Part shown: one piece after another, positions 1 to 5,678 of the stretch | How the letters are laid out: each line of letters begins with the position of its first letter | How positions within the stretch are numbered: the stretch's first letter is position 1 | NCBI RefSeq assembly: GCF_014359955.1 | Contig: NZ_JACIYL010000131.1 | Span: 1 to 7,998, forward strand | Source: Thermogutta sp. | Lineage (GTDB): Bacteria; Planctomycetota; Planctomycetia; Pirellulales; Thermoguttaceae | DNA: 7,998 nucleotides | Reading direction: 5' to 3' | The notes under the pieces: generated by a model | The model's input: only the letters and a program-made list of their open reading frames with translations | The model's database searches: none | Told to the model about the DNA's origin: nothing | Translations under genes and position numbers: made by a program

Positions 1-277
1 TGAACGACTCGCGGGCTTTCAGCCGAATATATCGGTAGGACCAGTAAGAGTGTGCCGGGTAAACGACACCGGTTGACCAACGGGCGGAAATTTTGGTGAA
101 ATCTCACGCGAACCTGCGGGTGATGACCCTCGTCTTATAAGGTAGAAAAAGCGAGTTCGCGAGGACAACTGGGAAGTGCTCAGGCGAGAAGTTTGCGGGC
201 TGGAGAAGCCTTTGCGGTTGGATCAGTTGCAACTTCGATGGCACGCAAGTTGCCCTAAGTCATCGCAAGAAATTCCT
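1..277. other. Gene-free left edge
   Basis: No reading frame here has a ribosome binding site, a recognisable family or a plausible length. Visible structure is limited to a 7-base inverted repeat (GCAACTT at 229-235, AAGTTGC at 247-253), an imperfect near-palindrome at 69-83 (CCGGTTGACCAACGG), and a loose direct repeat around 192-225 in which TTTGCGG occurs twice followed by a TGGA-like tail. None of these is followed by a T tract, so none looks like a terminator. The stretch may be the downstream or upstream region of a gene outside the window. Confidence 0.5.
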
Positions 278-312
278 TTGACTTTTGTCGCGAACCGAGT
301 ATATCCTATAGT
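278..312 (+). promoter_or_regulatory. Candidate sigma70-type promoter for a + strand transcript
   Basis: TTGACT (278-283) is followed after 18 bases by TATCCT (302-307). An overlapping alternative is TTTGTC (284-289), 17 bases and TATAGT (307-312), whose -10 box matches the consensus at five of six positions. Transcription would start near 314-319, just at the start of the first long-range helix of the candidate RNA at 313-765. No reading frame with a ribosome binding site follows, so if this is a promoter it would drive a non-coding transcript. The call rests on sequence resemblance only. Confidence 0.3.
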
Positions 313-765
313 GGAGGCTCGAGAAGGTTGAATCGGAACCCTCTTCTCTGGAGGCAAAATCATGCGTCGAGCCTACGCACGATCCGATCCTGGCTGAGGG
401 GCGTCCGACGGCGGAGTCGGGCGCCCAAAGCAAGTGGGAATGGTGATTGTGGTCTTTTCTGGAAAAGTAAAAGGAGGGATTAGCGAAGTCCAGAGTCATC
501 TCTCTGACCCGAGGCTGCCAGCGTCAGCGATGACGTGCTCAATTGGGTCGGTCCGGCACAAGCCCGTTTGAGCCCAACTTCTTAGCCAGACGCCGGCTGG
601 ACGATCCAGCAAAAAAATGTGTGTGGCAGGGCCTTCTGTGGCACGTGCGACCGAAACAACATGCAGAGGCATGTAGCACGAGCGGGCGCCAGCAGCCTCC
701 CGCTAAAACCTGACGAAATAAACATACGCGGGCGGCATTCACTGCCGCCCGCTGTTCTTTTTGTC
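313..765 (+). ncRNA. Candidate structured non-coding RNA, unknown class
   Basis: A gene-free stretch between a promoter-like sequence and a strong intrinsic terminator contains a dense run of exact helices. They are: AGGCTCGA 315-322 with TCGAGCCT 367-374; GAGAAG 321-326 with CTTCTC 343-348 (competes with the first by two bases); an 11-pair stem 399-409 with 416-426 including one G-U pair; CGTCA 522-526 with TGACG 531-535 capped by a GCGA (GNRA) loop; TTGGG 543-547 with CCCAA 573-577; GCTGGA 596-601 with TCCAGC 605-610; ACATGC 659-664 with GCATGT 669-674; AGCGGG 681-686 with CCCGCT 699-704; then the terminator. I found no hallmark of tmRNA, RNase P, SRP RNA or 6S RNA. Helices were found by eye, and some would occur by chance at this GC content. 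An untranslated relic or an mRNA leader are alternatives. Confidence 0.28.
728..762 (+). terminator. Strong intrinsic terminator, possibly bidirectional
   Basis: GCGGGCGGC (728-736) and GCCGCCCGC (744-752) form a perfect 9-pair GC stem, extendable by an A-T pair at 737/743, and are followed by TGTTCTTTTT (753-762). This is a textbook + strand terminator with no + strand protein gene in front of it. Read leftward, an A-rich run precedes the stem and a moderately T-rich run (GTATGTTTATTT) follows it. It could therefore also end the oxidoreductase transcript, whose stop codon is 87 bases away. Confidence 0.75.
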
Positions 766-788
766 AACTTTTTAATCACGGGATATCA

Positions 789-834
789 CGTGACCGTGTC
801 ACGGACGCTTCCAGCGTGATGAAGCATGCTGGAA
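789..834. repeat. Two hairpins just beyond the oxidoreductase stop codon
   Basis: CGTGAC (789-794) pairs with GTCACG (798-803) across a 3-base loop. Positions 809-818 pair with 825-834 as a 10-pair stem with one G-T wobble and a 6-base loop. The second lies five bases from the oxidoreductase stop. Neither has a T tract, so they look more like transcript 3' end stabilisers or companions to the terminator at 728-752 than terminators themselves. Confidence 0.4.
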
Positions 835-838
835 ACCA

Positions 839-2188
839 TTAAACTTCGAGTTTCCACGGGGCGCGATAGGGTTTAGTAAGAAGTGCCGCGGCCTCGGAGT
901 CTCCCACAATTTCCTCCTTTTCCGGATTCCAGTGAATCTTTCGGCCCAACTTCCACGCGATATTCATCAAATGTCCGGGATTCGTCGCCTGGTGTCCCAC
1001 GAGCACGTCCGCCGGTGGCTTTTGCCGCGACTTGATGGAATCCAGGAAGACCCGCGCGTGCGCCTGAAGACTCGCGATGTGAGTGTCCTTTTTGAATTCG
1101 TTTTCCACCGTGGTCTCGTCCTTGGGTTCGCGGTTTTCTCCCGCCTCCCAGGTGATGGTGAAACCGCTGCGGTCGATGAGCATCGAGCCTTTCGTGCCGT
1201 AAAAGCATTTTGCGTGGGAGCGACGCTGGCGACGCGCCGCACCGCTGAAGGTGTACTGGAGGACAAATCCCTTGGGGGCCACCGGTGTCGGACCGTATTC
1301 GCAAATGCCCACGAAGGAGTCCGGCCATTCCGTATTGGTGTTCTCGAAGCAGTAGAAACCACCCATCGCCGCGGCCGAGATAGGTCCTTTGGTTTGCAGG
1401 AACCAGTGGACCACCTGGTAATGGTGAACGGCCCAATCCACCTGCCATCCGCCGCCGTAATCGAAGAACCAGTAGAAGTGGTTGTAACGGTTCGGATTGT
1501 ACGGCACTTTCGGGGCAGGTCCTAACCAGAAGTCCCAGTTCAGTTCGGCAGGAGGATCAGAGTCCGGCGGAGAGCCGAAGCCGGGATACATACAGTCGAA
1601 GTCCCAAACCCGAACTTCGGTAATGATGCCAAGCTGGCCGGACTGGATGATTTCCGCCGCCTTCTGATAGTGCGGCCAGCTTCGCTGCTGGGTTCCGATT
1701 TGGACGATTCGTTGATATTTGTCCGCGGCCTTGACCGCCGCCTGGCCCTCGGCAATGCAAACGCCCAGGGGCTTCTCCACATATACGTCTTTCCCTGCCT
1801 GGCAGGCGTGAATGGTGGGAAGCACGTGCCAGTGATCGTTGGTGGCCACGATCACCGCGTCGATGTCCTTACGATCAAGGACACGGCGGTAGTCATCGTA
1901 GGCCGCGATGCTGCCCGCTCCGCCTGACTTTTCAAACAGCGCTTTGGCCTCTTCCAGACGGCGCTTGTTGACGTCACACACCGCCACAATGCGTGCGTCG
2001 GGTAACCTTTGATGGGCGGTGGCGACGGCTCGGCCTTCCCCTCCACAACCGATAAGTCCCACGTTGACCGTTTCGCTCGGCGGAGCAACCATCGCGGAAG
2101 CTTGGGCGGCGGTACGGCCCAACCAGACAGCGGCCACTCCCACAGCAGACGTCCCCAAAAATTGCCGTCGTGTCGTTTGCGTCTTCAT
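839..2188 (-). CDS. Tat-exported Gfo/Idh/MocA-family NAD(P)-dependent oxidoreductase
   Basis: The product is 449 residues. The N-terminus carries a twin-arginine signal (RRQFLG at 7-12, then a hydrophobic stretch, likely cleavage near AQA at 28-30). A Rossmann fold follows, with the dinucleotide motif GCGGEG (47-52), the acidic CD at the end of strand two (71-72), and the family signature EKP (138-140). The C-terminal substrate domain has GGGWQVDW (245-252), the paired His of VHH (254-256) and YGTKGS (330-335). Family members oxidise or isomerise sugars and inositols; the substrate here cannot be read from sequence. Planctomycetes carry many such Tat-exported paralogues, which normally fold with cofactor before export, so action in the periplasm is inferred. 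The start at 2188 is chosen over an in-frame ATG at 2221 because TGGAGG (2195-2200) sits six bases upstream and the twin-arginine motif then falls at the usual distance. The gene is transcribed away from the PEGA gene. Confidence 0.92.
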   Translation of the reverse strand: MKTQTTRRQFLGTSAVGVAAVWLGRTAAQASAMVAPPSETVNVGLIGCGGEGRAVATAHQRLPDARIVAVCDVNKRRLEEAKALFEKSGGAGSIAAYDDYRRVLDRKDIDAVIVATNDHWHVLPTIHACQAGKDVYVEKPLGVCIAEGQAAVKAADKYQRIVQIGTQQRSWPHYQKAAEIIQSGQLGIITEVRVWDFDCMYPGFGSPPDSDPPAELNWDFWLGPAPKVPYNPNRYNHFYWFFDYGGGWQVDWAVHHYQVVHWFLQTKGPISAAAMGGFYCFENTNTEWPDSFVGICEYGPTPVAPKGFVLQYTFSGAARRQRRSHAKCFYGTKGSMLIDRSGFTITWEAGENREPKDETTVENEFKKDTHIASLQAHARVFLDSIKSRQKPPADVLVGHQATNPGHLMNIAWKLGRKIHWNPEKEEIVGDSEAAALLTKPYRAPWKLEV

Positions 2189-2194
2189 GGGTAA

Positions 2195-2200
2195 CCTCCA
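2195..2200 (-). promoter_or_regulatory. Ribosome binding site fixing the oxidoreductase start
   Basis: On the - strand this reads TGGAGG, six bases before the ATG at 2188-2186. The upstream ATG at 2221 has no comparable site and would add eleven residues in front of the twin-arginine signal. A lone TATAAG at 2229-2224 on the - strand could be the -10 box of this gene, but no matching -35 box is visible. Confidence 0.8.
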
Positions 2201-2486
2201 GCCAACTTGGCATTCAAACAACGCTTATAATTTTTGCGGATACCCGCCACCTGGATCGCCTTTGGAAACGCGCTTGTGCGGGCGAATTTGTGAAGTTGTG
2301 AGTGACTTTATTTGCCCCCAATTATTAGCGCCGAGATAGCCACAGTCAAATATCCAGGCGGTGGAGTGGTTTCCGAGAGCGGCATTCCGGGGGGGGCATC
2401 GCGGCGTGAGGCGGAGAAATCGGCCAAGGTTGTTCCCCGGTCCCGTTGCCCGATAGCTGCGCGAGACGAAAGGGGAATTAGACCCG

Positions 2487-2505
2487 AGGGTACGAATCGT
2501 GCCCT
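2487..2505. promoter_or_regulatory. Operator-like dyad upstream of the PEGA promoter
   Basis: The 19-base sequence AGGGTACGAATCGTGCCCT is a near-perfect inverted repeat: arms of eight bases with one mismatch (T against G) around AAT. It lies 11 bases upstream of the -35 box at 2517. This is a typical place for an activator or repressor dimer to bind. As RNA it would be an 8-pair hairpin with one G-U pair, but the position ahead of the promoter favours a DNA site. No regulator can be named. Confidence 0.35.
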
Positions 2506-2516
2506 GGAATTTCGTG

Positions 2517-2545
2517 TTGGCAAAATTTCCATCCCGTGTTAAACT
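2517..2545 (+). promoter_or_regulatory. Candidate sigma70-type promoter of the PEGA gene
   Basis: TTGGCA (2517-2522) matches the -35 consensus at five of six positions. Exactly 17 bases later comes TAAACT (2540-2545), matching -10 at four of six. The predicted start is near 2552, about 50 bases before the first possible ATG at 2604 and 145 before the preferred one at 2697. Confidence 0.45.
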
Positions 2546-2696
2546 TCTCCGCTCGGCAAGTTTTGAATAGGGAGCGGTGGCCAGACACTGACAGGGATAG
2601 TGAATGCCAAAGCCCCGAGGATCCCCCTTAGTGTTGGTGATGCGCAAACGGTTCTCGCCGTGTGATGCGATCACGGTTCTACCAGTCTGCCCGGTT

Positions 2697-3260
2697 ATGG
2701 CAACACTTCGAACCGCGAAGGTAATTGTCAGGTGGCTGACAACGCTTTTACTGATCGGATCCCTGACCTTTTCCGCCGGATGTGTGGAACGGCGGCTCCT
2801 CATCCGCACGAACCCACCCGGTGCCATGGCCTATGTGGACGACTATCAGGTGGGGCTGACGCCTATCGGGACGTCGTTCACGTACTACGGAACGAGAAAG
2901 ATCCGGCTCGTGAAGGACGGTTATCAACCGCTCACCGTCTATGAGCGGATCAATCCACCCTGGTACGAGGTTCCGCCGTTCGACTTTTTTGCCGAAAACA
3001 TTTTCCGCCGTGAAATTCGCGACACGCGCGTCCTGGAATATCAGCTCACCCCCCAGCCCGTGTCACCGCCGCAGCAGCTTTTAGAGAGGGCTGAAGCCCT
3101 CCGTTCGAGGGCCACCGCTCAACCCCCGCTGCCAGCGGTCGGACCGTCTGGTGCTCTGCCAGCAGCAGGTCCGTCCCCTGACGGACTGGGAGCGTTCCCC
3201 CAATCTCAGACGGTTCCGAACCCCCCGCTACCTCCATCCGTGCCGAACACCGTCCCCTGA
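2697..3260 (+). CDS. PEGA-domain lipoprotein with proline-rich tail
   Basis: The product is 187 residues. A lipoprotein-type signal (basic residues at 5, 8 and 12; hydrophobic 13-25; SAGC with Cys29) precedes a PEGA domain at about 33-80. The expected pattern is visible: LIRTNPPGAMAYVDD, then GLTPIG (53-58), YGTRKIRL (64-71) and DGYQPL (74-79). PEGA domains are small surface-associated beta domains thought to bind or scaffold cell-envelope components. From about 119 the protein is rich in Pro, Ala and Gln and probably disordered. It is presumably anchored in a membrane by the lipidated cysteine. The start is uncertain: the same frame opens at 2604 (31 more residues, weak AGGGA at 2593-2597) and 2640. 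I prefer 2697 because it gives a signal peptide of normal length, although its ribosome binding site is poor. The lipobox has Ser rather than Leu at -3. Confidence 0.8.
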   Translation: MATLRTAKVIVRWLTTLLLIGSLTFSAGCVERRLLIRTNPPGAMAYVDDYQVGLTPIGTSFTYYGTRKIRLVKDGYQPLTVYERINPPWYEVPPFDFFAENIFRREIRDTRVLEYQLTPQPVSPPQQLLERAEALRSRATAQPPLPAVGPSGALPAAGPSPDGLGAFPQSQTVPNPPLPPSVPNTVP

Positions 3261-3340
3261 CGCGGCGCGCGGTTCTGGCTCAACCCTCATCTGGCGGCGG
3301 TTGGCCCGGCGCCGTTTGCGTTGTAAACTCTGGTCAAGGC

Positions 3341-3410
3341 GGGCACGACAAGCGTGCCCCTGCGAATCTTTGGAGGAACGTGGTTTTCACGTCCGCTTTT
3401 CGACTTTTTT
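3341..3410 (+). terminator. Weak terminator region behind the PEGA gene
   Basis: GGGCACG (3341-3347) pairs perfectly with CGTGCCC (3353-3359) across a 5-base loop. A second small stem, ACGTG (3378-3382) with CACGT (3388-3392), extendable by two G-C pairs past a bulged A, is followed by GCTTTT (3395-3400) and CTTTTTT (3404-3410). The second hairpin is short, so termination may be partial and some transcripts could continue into the pyrophosphorylase gene 122 bases further on. Confidence 0.35.
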
Positions 3411-3518
3411 GCATCGTGGGCGGATTGGAGGGCCGGTTCCACCCGGGTCATGGGACTGTTTTAATGAACTGCGTCTGCTTGGGGAGGCAAGCTCACACTC
3501 CAATTAGAAAAAAATGAC

Positions 3519-3524
3519 GGGGGA
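3519..3524 (+). promoter_or_regulatory. Ribosome binding site of the pyrophosphorylase gene
   Basis: GGGGGA lies eight bases before the ATG at 3533 and eleven before a second ATG at 3536. The spacing favours the first. No convincing promoter was found between the PEGA gene and this site; a poor TTGGGG/AATTAG pair near 3479-3507 is the best available. Confidence 0.4.
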
Positions 3525-3532
3525 TTTGGTAT

Positions 3533-5008
3533 ATGATGACTGACGGATTCCATCCGGACCCACTCTACCAGGAATTGGAGCGGCTGCTGGAACCGTTCGG
3601 CCAGACCCATCTCCTGCGAACCTGGCCGCAGCTCACAGAAGAACAACGCAAAAAGTTAGGTGAGCAAATTCGCGAGCTGGATCTGCCCCTTCTCCAACAG
3701 CTCTACGAAAAGCGTCACCAGGTGTTGGATGTATCGGGCCTCCTGGAACGTGCGTCACCTCCGCGAGCGGTGCGGCTGGGAAGTGATTATCGGGGCATTC
3801 CTCCGGCGGAGGCGAGGGCCAAAGGGAAACAGCTTCTCAGAGAAGGCCGCGTGGCAGCCCTTCTGGTGGCAGGTGGGCAGGGTACCCGATTGGGCTTTCC
3901 GCATCCCAAGGGGATGTTTCCCATCGGTCCGGTCTCCGGACACAGCCTGTTTCAAATACACATTGAGAAGATACTCGCTCGATCGAGAAAGGCGGGGCGC
4001 CCTATCCCGCTCGCTTTGATGACCAGTCCGGCCACCCACCAGGAAACCGTGACGTATCTGGAGAGTCACCGAAGATTTGGGCTTTCGGCCGACGACCTGT
4101 ACATCTTCTGCCAGGGGACCATGCCCTCGTTAGACGCGGATACGGGCAAGATTCTTCTGGCGGCTCCGGATTCGCTGGCCCTTTCGCCGGATGGGCACGG
4201 GGGTATGCTGGCCGCCGTTATCCGGAGTGGAACGTTGCAACAGCTCCGCGACCGGGGCATCGAATACATCTTCTACTTCCAGGTGGATAATCCCCTGGTG
4301 GACATTCTGGCACCGGAAGTGATCGGTTATCATGTCCTCAGCGGTTCGGAAATGTCCACGGAAGTGGTTGCCAAACAGTCGCCCTTCGATAAGGTAGGCA
4401 ATCTGGTGCAGGTTGATGACCGCCTGTGCATCATCGAATACAGTGATTTGCCGCCGGAATTGGCGGAGAAACGGGCGCCTGACGGCAGTCTTCTACTCTG
4501 GGCAGGGAGCATTGGCGTTCACGTCATTAACGTCGATTTTCTGTTCCGTGTGGCAGACCTTGCGGACGCGCTCCCCTATCACATCGCGCAGAAAAAAGTC
4601 GACTATTATGATCCCGATCAGGGCTACGTCAAACCCACTGCTCCCAACGCGATCAAGTTCGAGAAGTTCATCTTTGATCTCATACCCCACGCAAAGAACG
4701 CGATCGCTATCGAAGTCGATGCGGCAAGGCATTTTGCGCCGCTGAAGAATGCACCCGGGGCTGAGAAAGATGCACCGGAGCATGTTCGGGCGCAGATGAT
4801 CGCTCTTCACCGTTCGTGGTTGCAGGCCGCCGGGGCGGTTGTGGAAGATGGAGTGCCGGTGGAAATCAGTCCGCTCGTCGCGTTGGATGCGGAGGATCTC
4901 AGGGACCGGATCCCGAAAAATTGGCGAATTACGGAGCCCATTTTCATTTCTCCGGAGTTTATCTCGGCGTGGACTTCGTCGCCGCAAACGACTCCAAAAA
5001 CTGAGTGA
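3533..5008 (+). CDS. UDPGP-family UDP-sugar pyrophosphorylase, UAP1-like
   Basis: The product is 491 residues, the usual length for this cytoplasmic family. The enzyme joins UTP and a sugar 1-phosphate to give UDP-sugar and pyrophosphate. The nucleotide-binding signature AGGQGTRLG (113-121) followed by PKG (125-127) is intact. Further family blocks are FCQGTMP (192-198), SPDGHGG (218-224), VDNPLV (251-256), IEYSDL (301-306), AGSIGVH (324-330), HIAQKKVDY (350-358), KFEKFIFD (375-382) and PLKNA (403-407). This order and wording match eukaryotic UDP-N-acetylglucosamine pyrophosphorylase (UAP1/AGX) better than bacterial GalU or GlmU. Two positions that contact the sugar in human UAP1 (Asn223, Asn327, from memory) are His222 and Ser326 here, so the sugar 1-phosphate used (Glc, GlcNAc, GalNAc or another) is open. 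The N-terminal 100 residues are helical and less typical. Products would feed envelope polysaccharide or glycoprotein synthesis. Confidence 0.9.
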   Translation: MMTDGFHPDPLYQELERLLEPFGQTHLLRTWPQLTEEQRKKLGEQIRELDLPLLQQLYEKRHQVLDVSGLLERASPPRAVRLGSDYRGIPPAEARAKGKQLLREGRVAALLVAGGQGTRLGFPHPKGMFPIGPVSGHSLFQIHIEKILARSRKAGRPIPLALMTSPATHQETVTYLESHRRFGLSADDLYIFCQGTMPSLDADTGKILLAAPDSLALSPDGHGGMLAAVIRSGTLQQLRDRGIEYIFYFQVDNPLVDILAPEVIGYHVLSGSEMSTEVVAKQSPFDKVGNLVQVDDRLCIIEYSDLPPELAEKRAPDGSLLLWAGSIGVHVINVDFLFRVADLADALPYHIAQKKVDYYDPDQGYVKPTAPNAIKFEKFIFDLIPHAKNAIAIEVDAARHFAPLKNAPGAEKDAPEHVRAQMIALHRSWLQAAGAVVEDGVPVEISPLVALDAEDLRDRIPKNWRITEPIFISPEFISAWTSSPQTTPKTE

Positions 5009-5015
5009 GCGACCC

Positions 5016-5032
5016 GAAAAAACGGCTTTTTC
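5016..5032 (+). repeat. A/T-rich inverted repeat after the pyrophosphorylase stop
   Basis: GAAAAA (5016-5021) pairs with TTTTTC (5027-5032) across ACGGC. It lies eight bases after the stop codon. The stem is almost all A-T, so it is at best a weak pause site and not a convincing terminator. Confidence 0.2.
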
Positions 5033-5163
5033 ACACAACGACGGTTTACAAGGCTGATCGCAGCCCGTAGCATGGGGACCAGGCGAACCGTAAGTGTGCC
5101 CGCCCGGCTTTTTGTTGAGCTGGGTGGGAAGTTCCTGTGAAGCGGCTGTTTCCGCCGCTTTTG
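5032..5163 (+). promoter_or_regulatory. Folded spacer, possible attenuator or leader of the GYD gene
   Basis: Four successive helices can be read. A long-range stem pairs CACAC 5032-5036 with GTGTG 5094-5098 and, inside it, ACGGTT 5041-5046 with AACCGT 5086-5091. It encloses a GGCTG/CAGCC hairpin (5052-5056 with 5061-5065, loop ATCG). Next is a 10-pair hairpin with two G-U pairs, 5099-5108 with 5119-5128. Last, AAGCGGC (5140-5146) pairs with GCCGCTT (5154-5160), and the pairing TT plus the next TT make a TTTT run at 5159-5162, a terminator-like end. It could be the 3' end of the pyrophosphorylase transcript or a regulatory leader for the GYD gene, which starts 67 bases later. No known riboswitch class is recognised. 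Confidence 0.3.
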
Positions 5164-5217
5164 TGGAAAGTGTGTCCGGCTGGCGTCGATTGGTCTGTTC
5201 CTGGGTACCCCAACGTC

Positions 5218-5223
5218 AGGAGG
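5218..5223 (+). promoter_or_regulatory. Ribosome binding site fixing the GYD gene start
   Basis: A perfect AGGAGG sits six bases before the ATG at 5230. An in-frame ATG at 5137 would add 31 residues unlike the family and would place the start inside the hairpin at 5140-5160, so it is rejected. Confidence 0.85.
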
Positions 5224-5229
5224 TGGAGT

Positions 5230-5511
5230 ATGGCGACGTTCGTTATGTTCGGCAAGTATTCCCCAGAGGCGCTCTCTCAGATCAGTACTGAGAGAACAGA
5301 GCGGTTCACGAAGATGATCACAGATCTTGGTGGCAGCGTCCGGGCCATGTACGCCACGCTGGGGAATGTAGACCTGGTCATCGTGGTGGATCTCCCCGGC
5401 GTGGAGCAGGCGGCCAAGGCGTCGGTTACCGCCAGCCGCGAACTGGGGATTCATTTCAGCACACACCCGGCCATCGCGGTCAAAGATTTCGACCAACTTG
5501 TAAGCTCATAA
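5230..5511 (+). CDS. Small GYD-domain protein
   Basis: The product is 93 residues and is a single GYD domain, a small alpha/beta fold of the dimeric ferredoxin-like kind found alone in many bacteria. The visible pattern is MATFVMFGKYSPEAL (1-15), a helix with TERTERFTKMITDLGG (21-36), the strand-turn-strand VRAMYATLGNVDLVIVVDLP (38-57), a helix VEQAAKASV (59-67) and a last strand near 72-85. The Gly-Tyr-Asp triplet that names the family is Gly-Asn-Val-Asp here (46-49). No catalytic residue is known for the family, so no reaction can be assigned; it is predicted to be cytoplasmic. It follows the pyrophosphorylase on the same strand after a 221-base folded spacer and converges on the permease gene. 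Promoter-like boxes directly upstream are not convincing. Confidence 0.85.
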   Translation: MATFVMFGKYSPEALSQISTERTERFTKMITDLGGSVRAMYATLGNVDLVIVVDLPGVEQAAKASVTASRELGIHFSTHPAIAVKDFDQLVSS

Positions 5512-5587
5512 CGGGCGAAGTTTGTGAGCTTGGCTCGCTCCTTCAGGTCACTGGGATGGTGATAGCGCCGCGCGAGTCAAAACGGGG

Positions 5588-5623
5588 GCACGGCGGATTC
5601 TCTTCTTTTCCGGGAGGCCGTGC
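5588..5623. terminator. Possible bidirectional terminator between convergent genes
   Basis: GCACGGC (5588-5594) pairs with GCCGTGC (5617-5623) around a 22-base loop. Rightward it is followed by TGCGTCTTTG; leftward by CCCCGTTTTG. It lies midway between the GYD and permease stop codons, where a shared terminator is expected, but the loop is large and the T runs short. A smaller 6-pair hairpin at 5524-5538 lies closer to the GYD stop. Confidence 0.3.
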
Positions 5624-5678
5624 TGCGTCTTTGTGGGACTTGAGCCCTGTGATCAAGATGGTGTGTGCTGTTACCCAT

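Larger units (their letters stand above)
2222..2603. other. Divergent intergenic region with no gene
   Basis: This spacer separates the leftward oxidoreductase from the rightward PEGA gene. A long open frame on the - strand crosses it but lacks a ribosome binding site and any recognisable family. The region holds a run of eight G at 2389-2396, a small GCGG/CCGC hairpin at 2236-2247, an operator-like dyad at 2487-2505 and a promoter at 2517-2545. I see no riboswitch or mobile element. Confidence 0.6.

Noticed and set aside
260..499. 79-residue open frame on the - strand
   Set aside because: No ribosome binding site, no recognisable family, and it lies antisense to the helices of the candidate RNA.
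596..617. Hairpin GCTGGA/TCCAGC next to seven A, considered as a - strand terminator
   Set aside because: Read leftward, the T run comes before the stem instead of after it, so it cannot work as an intrinsic terminator.
313..765. Possible tmRNA or RNase P RNA
   Set aside because: There is no CCA-ending acceptor with a TPsiC-like arm, no tag reading frame and no GAGGAAAGTCC-type P4 element.
619..819. 66-residue open frame on the + strand, Cys-rich at its start
   Set aside because: It runs straight through the strong terminator at 728-762, has no ribosome binding site and no family pattern.
932..1525. 197-residue open frame on the + strand
   Set aside because: It is antisense to conserved blocks of the oxidoreductase and has no family resemblance of its own.
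2389..2396. Run of eight G
   Set aside because: It is non-coding and single; it may be a site of length error in sequencing but carries no further signal.
2225..2827. 200-residue open frame on the - strand across the divergent spacer
   Set aside because: It overlaps the promoter and the start of the PEGA gene, has no ribosome binding site and reads like translated non-coding sequence.
4493..5038. 181-residue open frame on the - strand
   Set aside because: It is antisense to the most conserved part of the pyrophosphorylase and rich in Arg, typical of a shadow frame.
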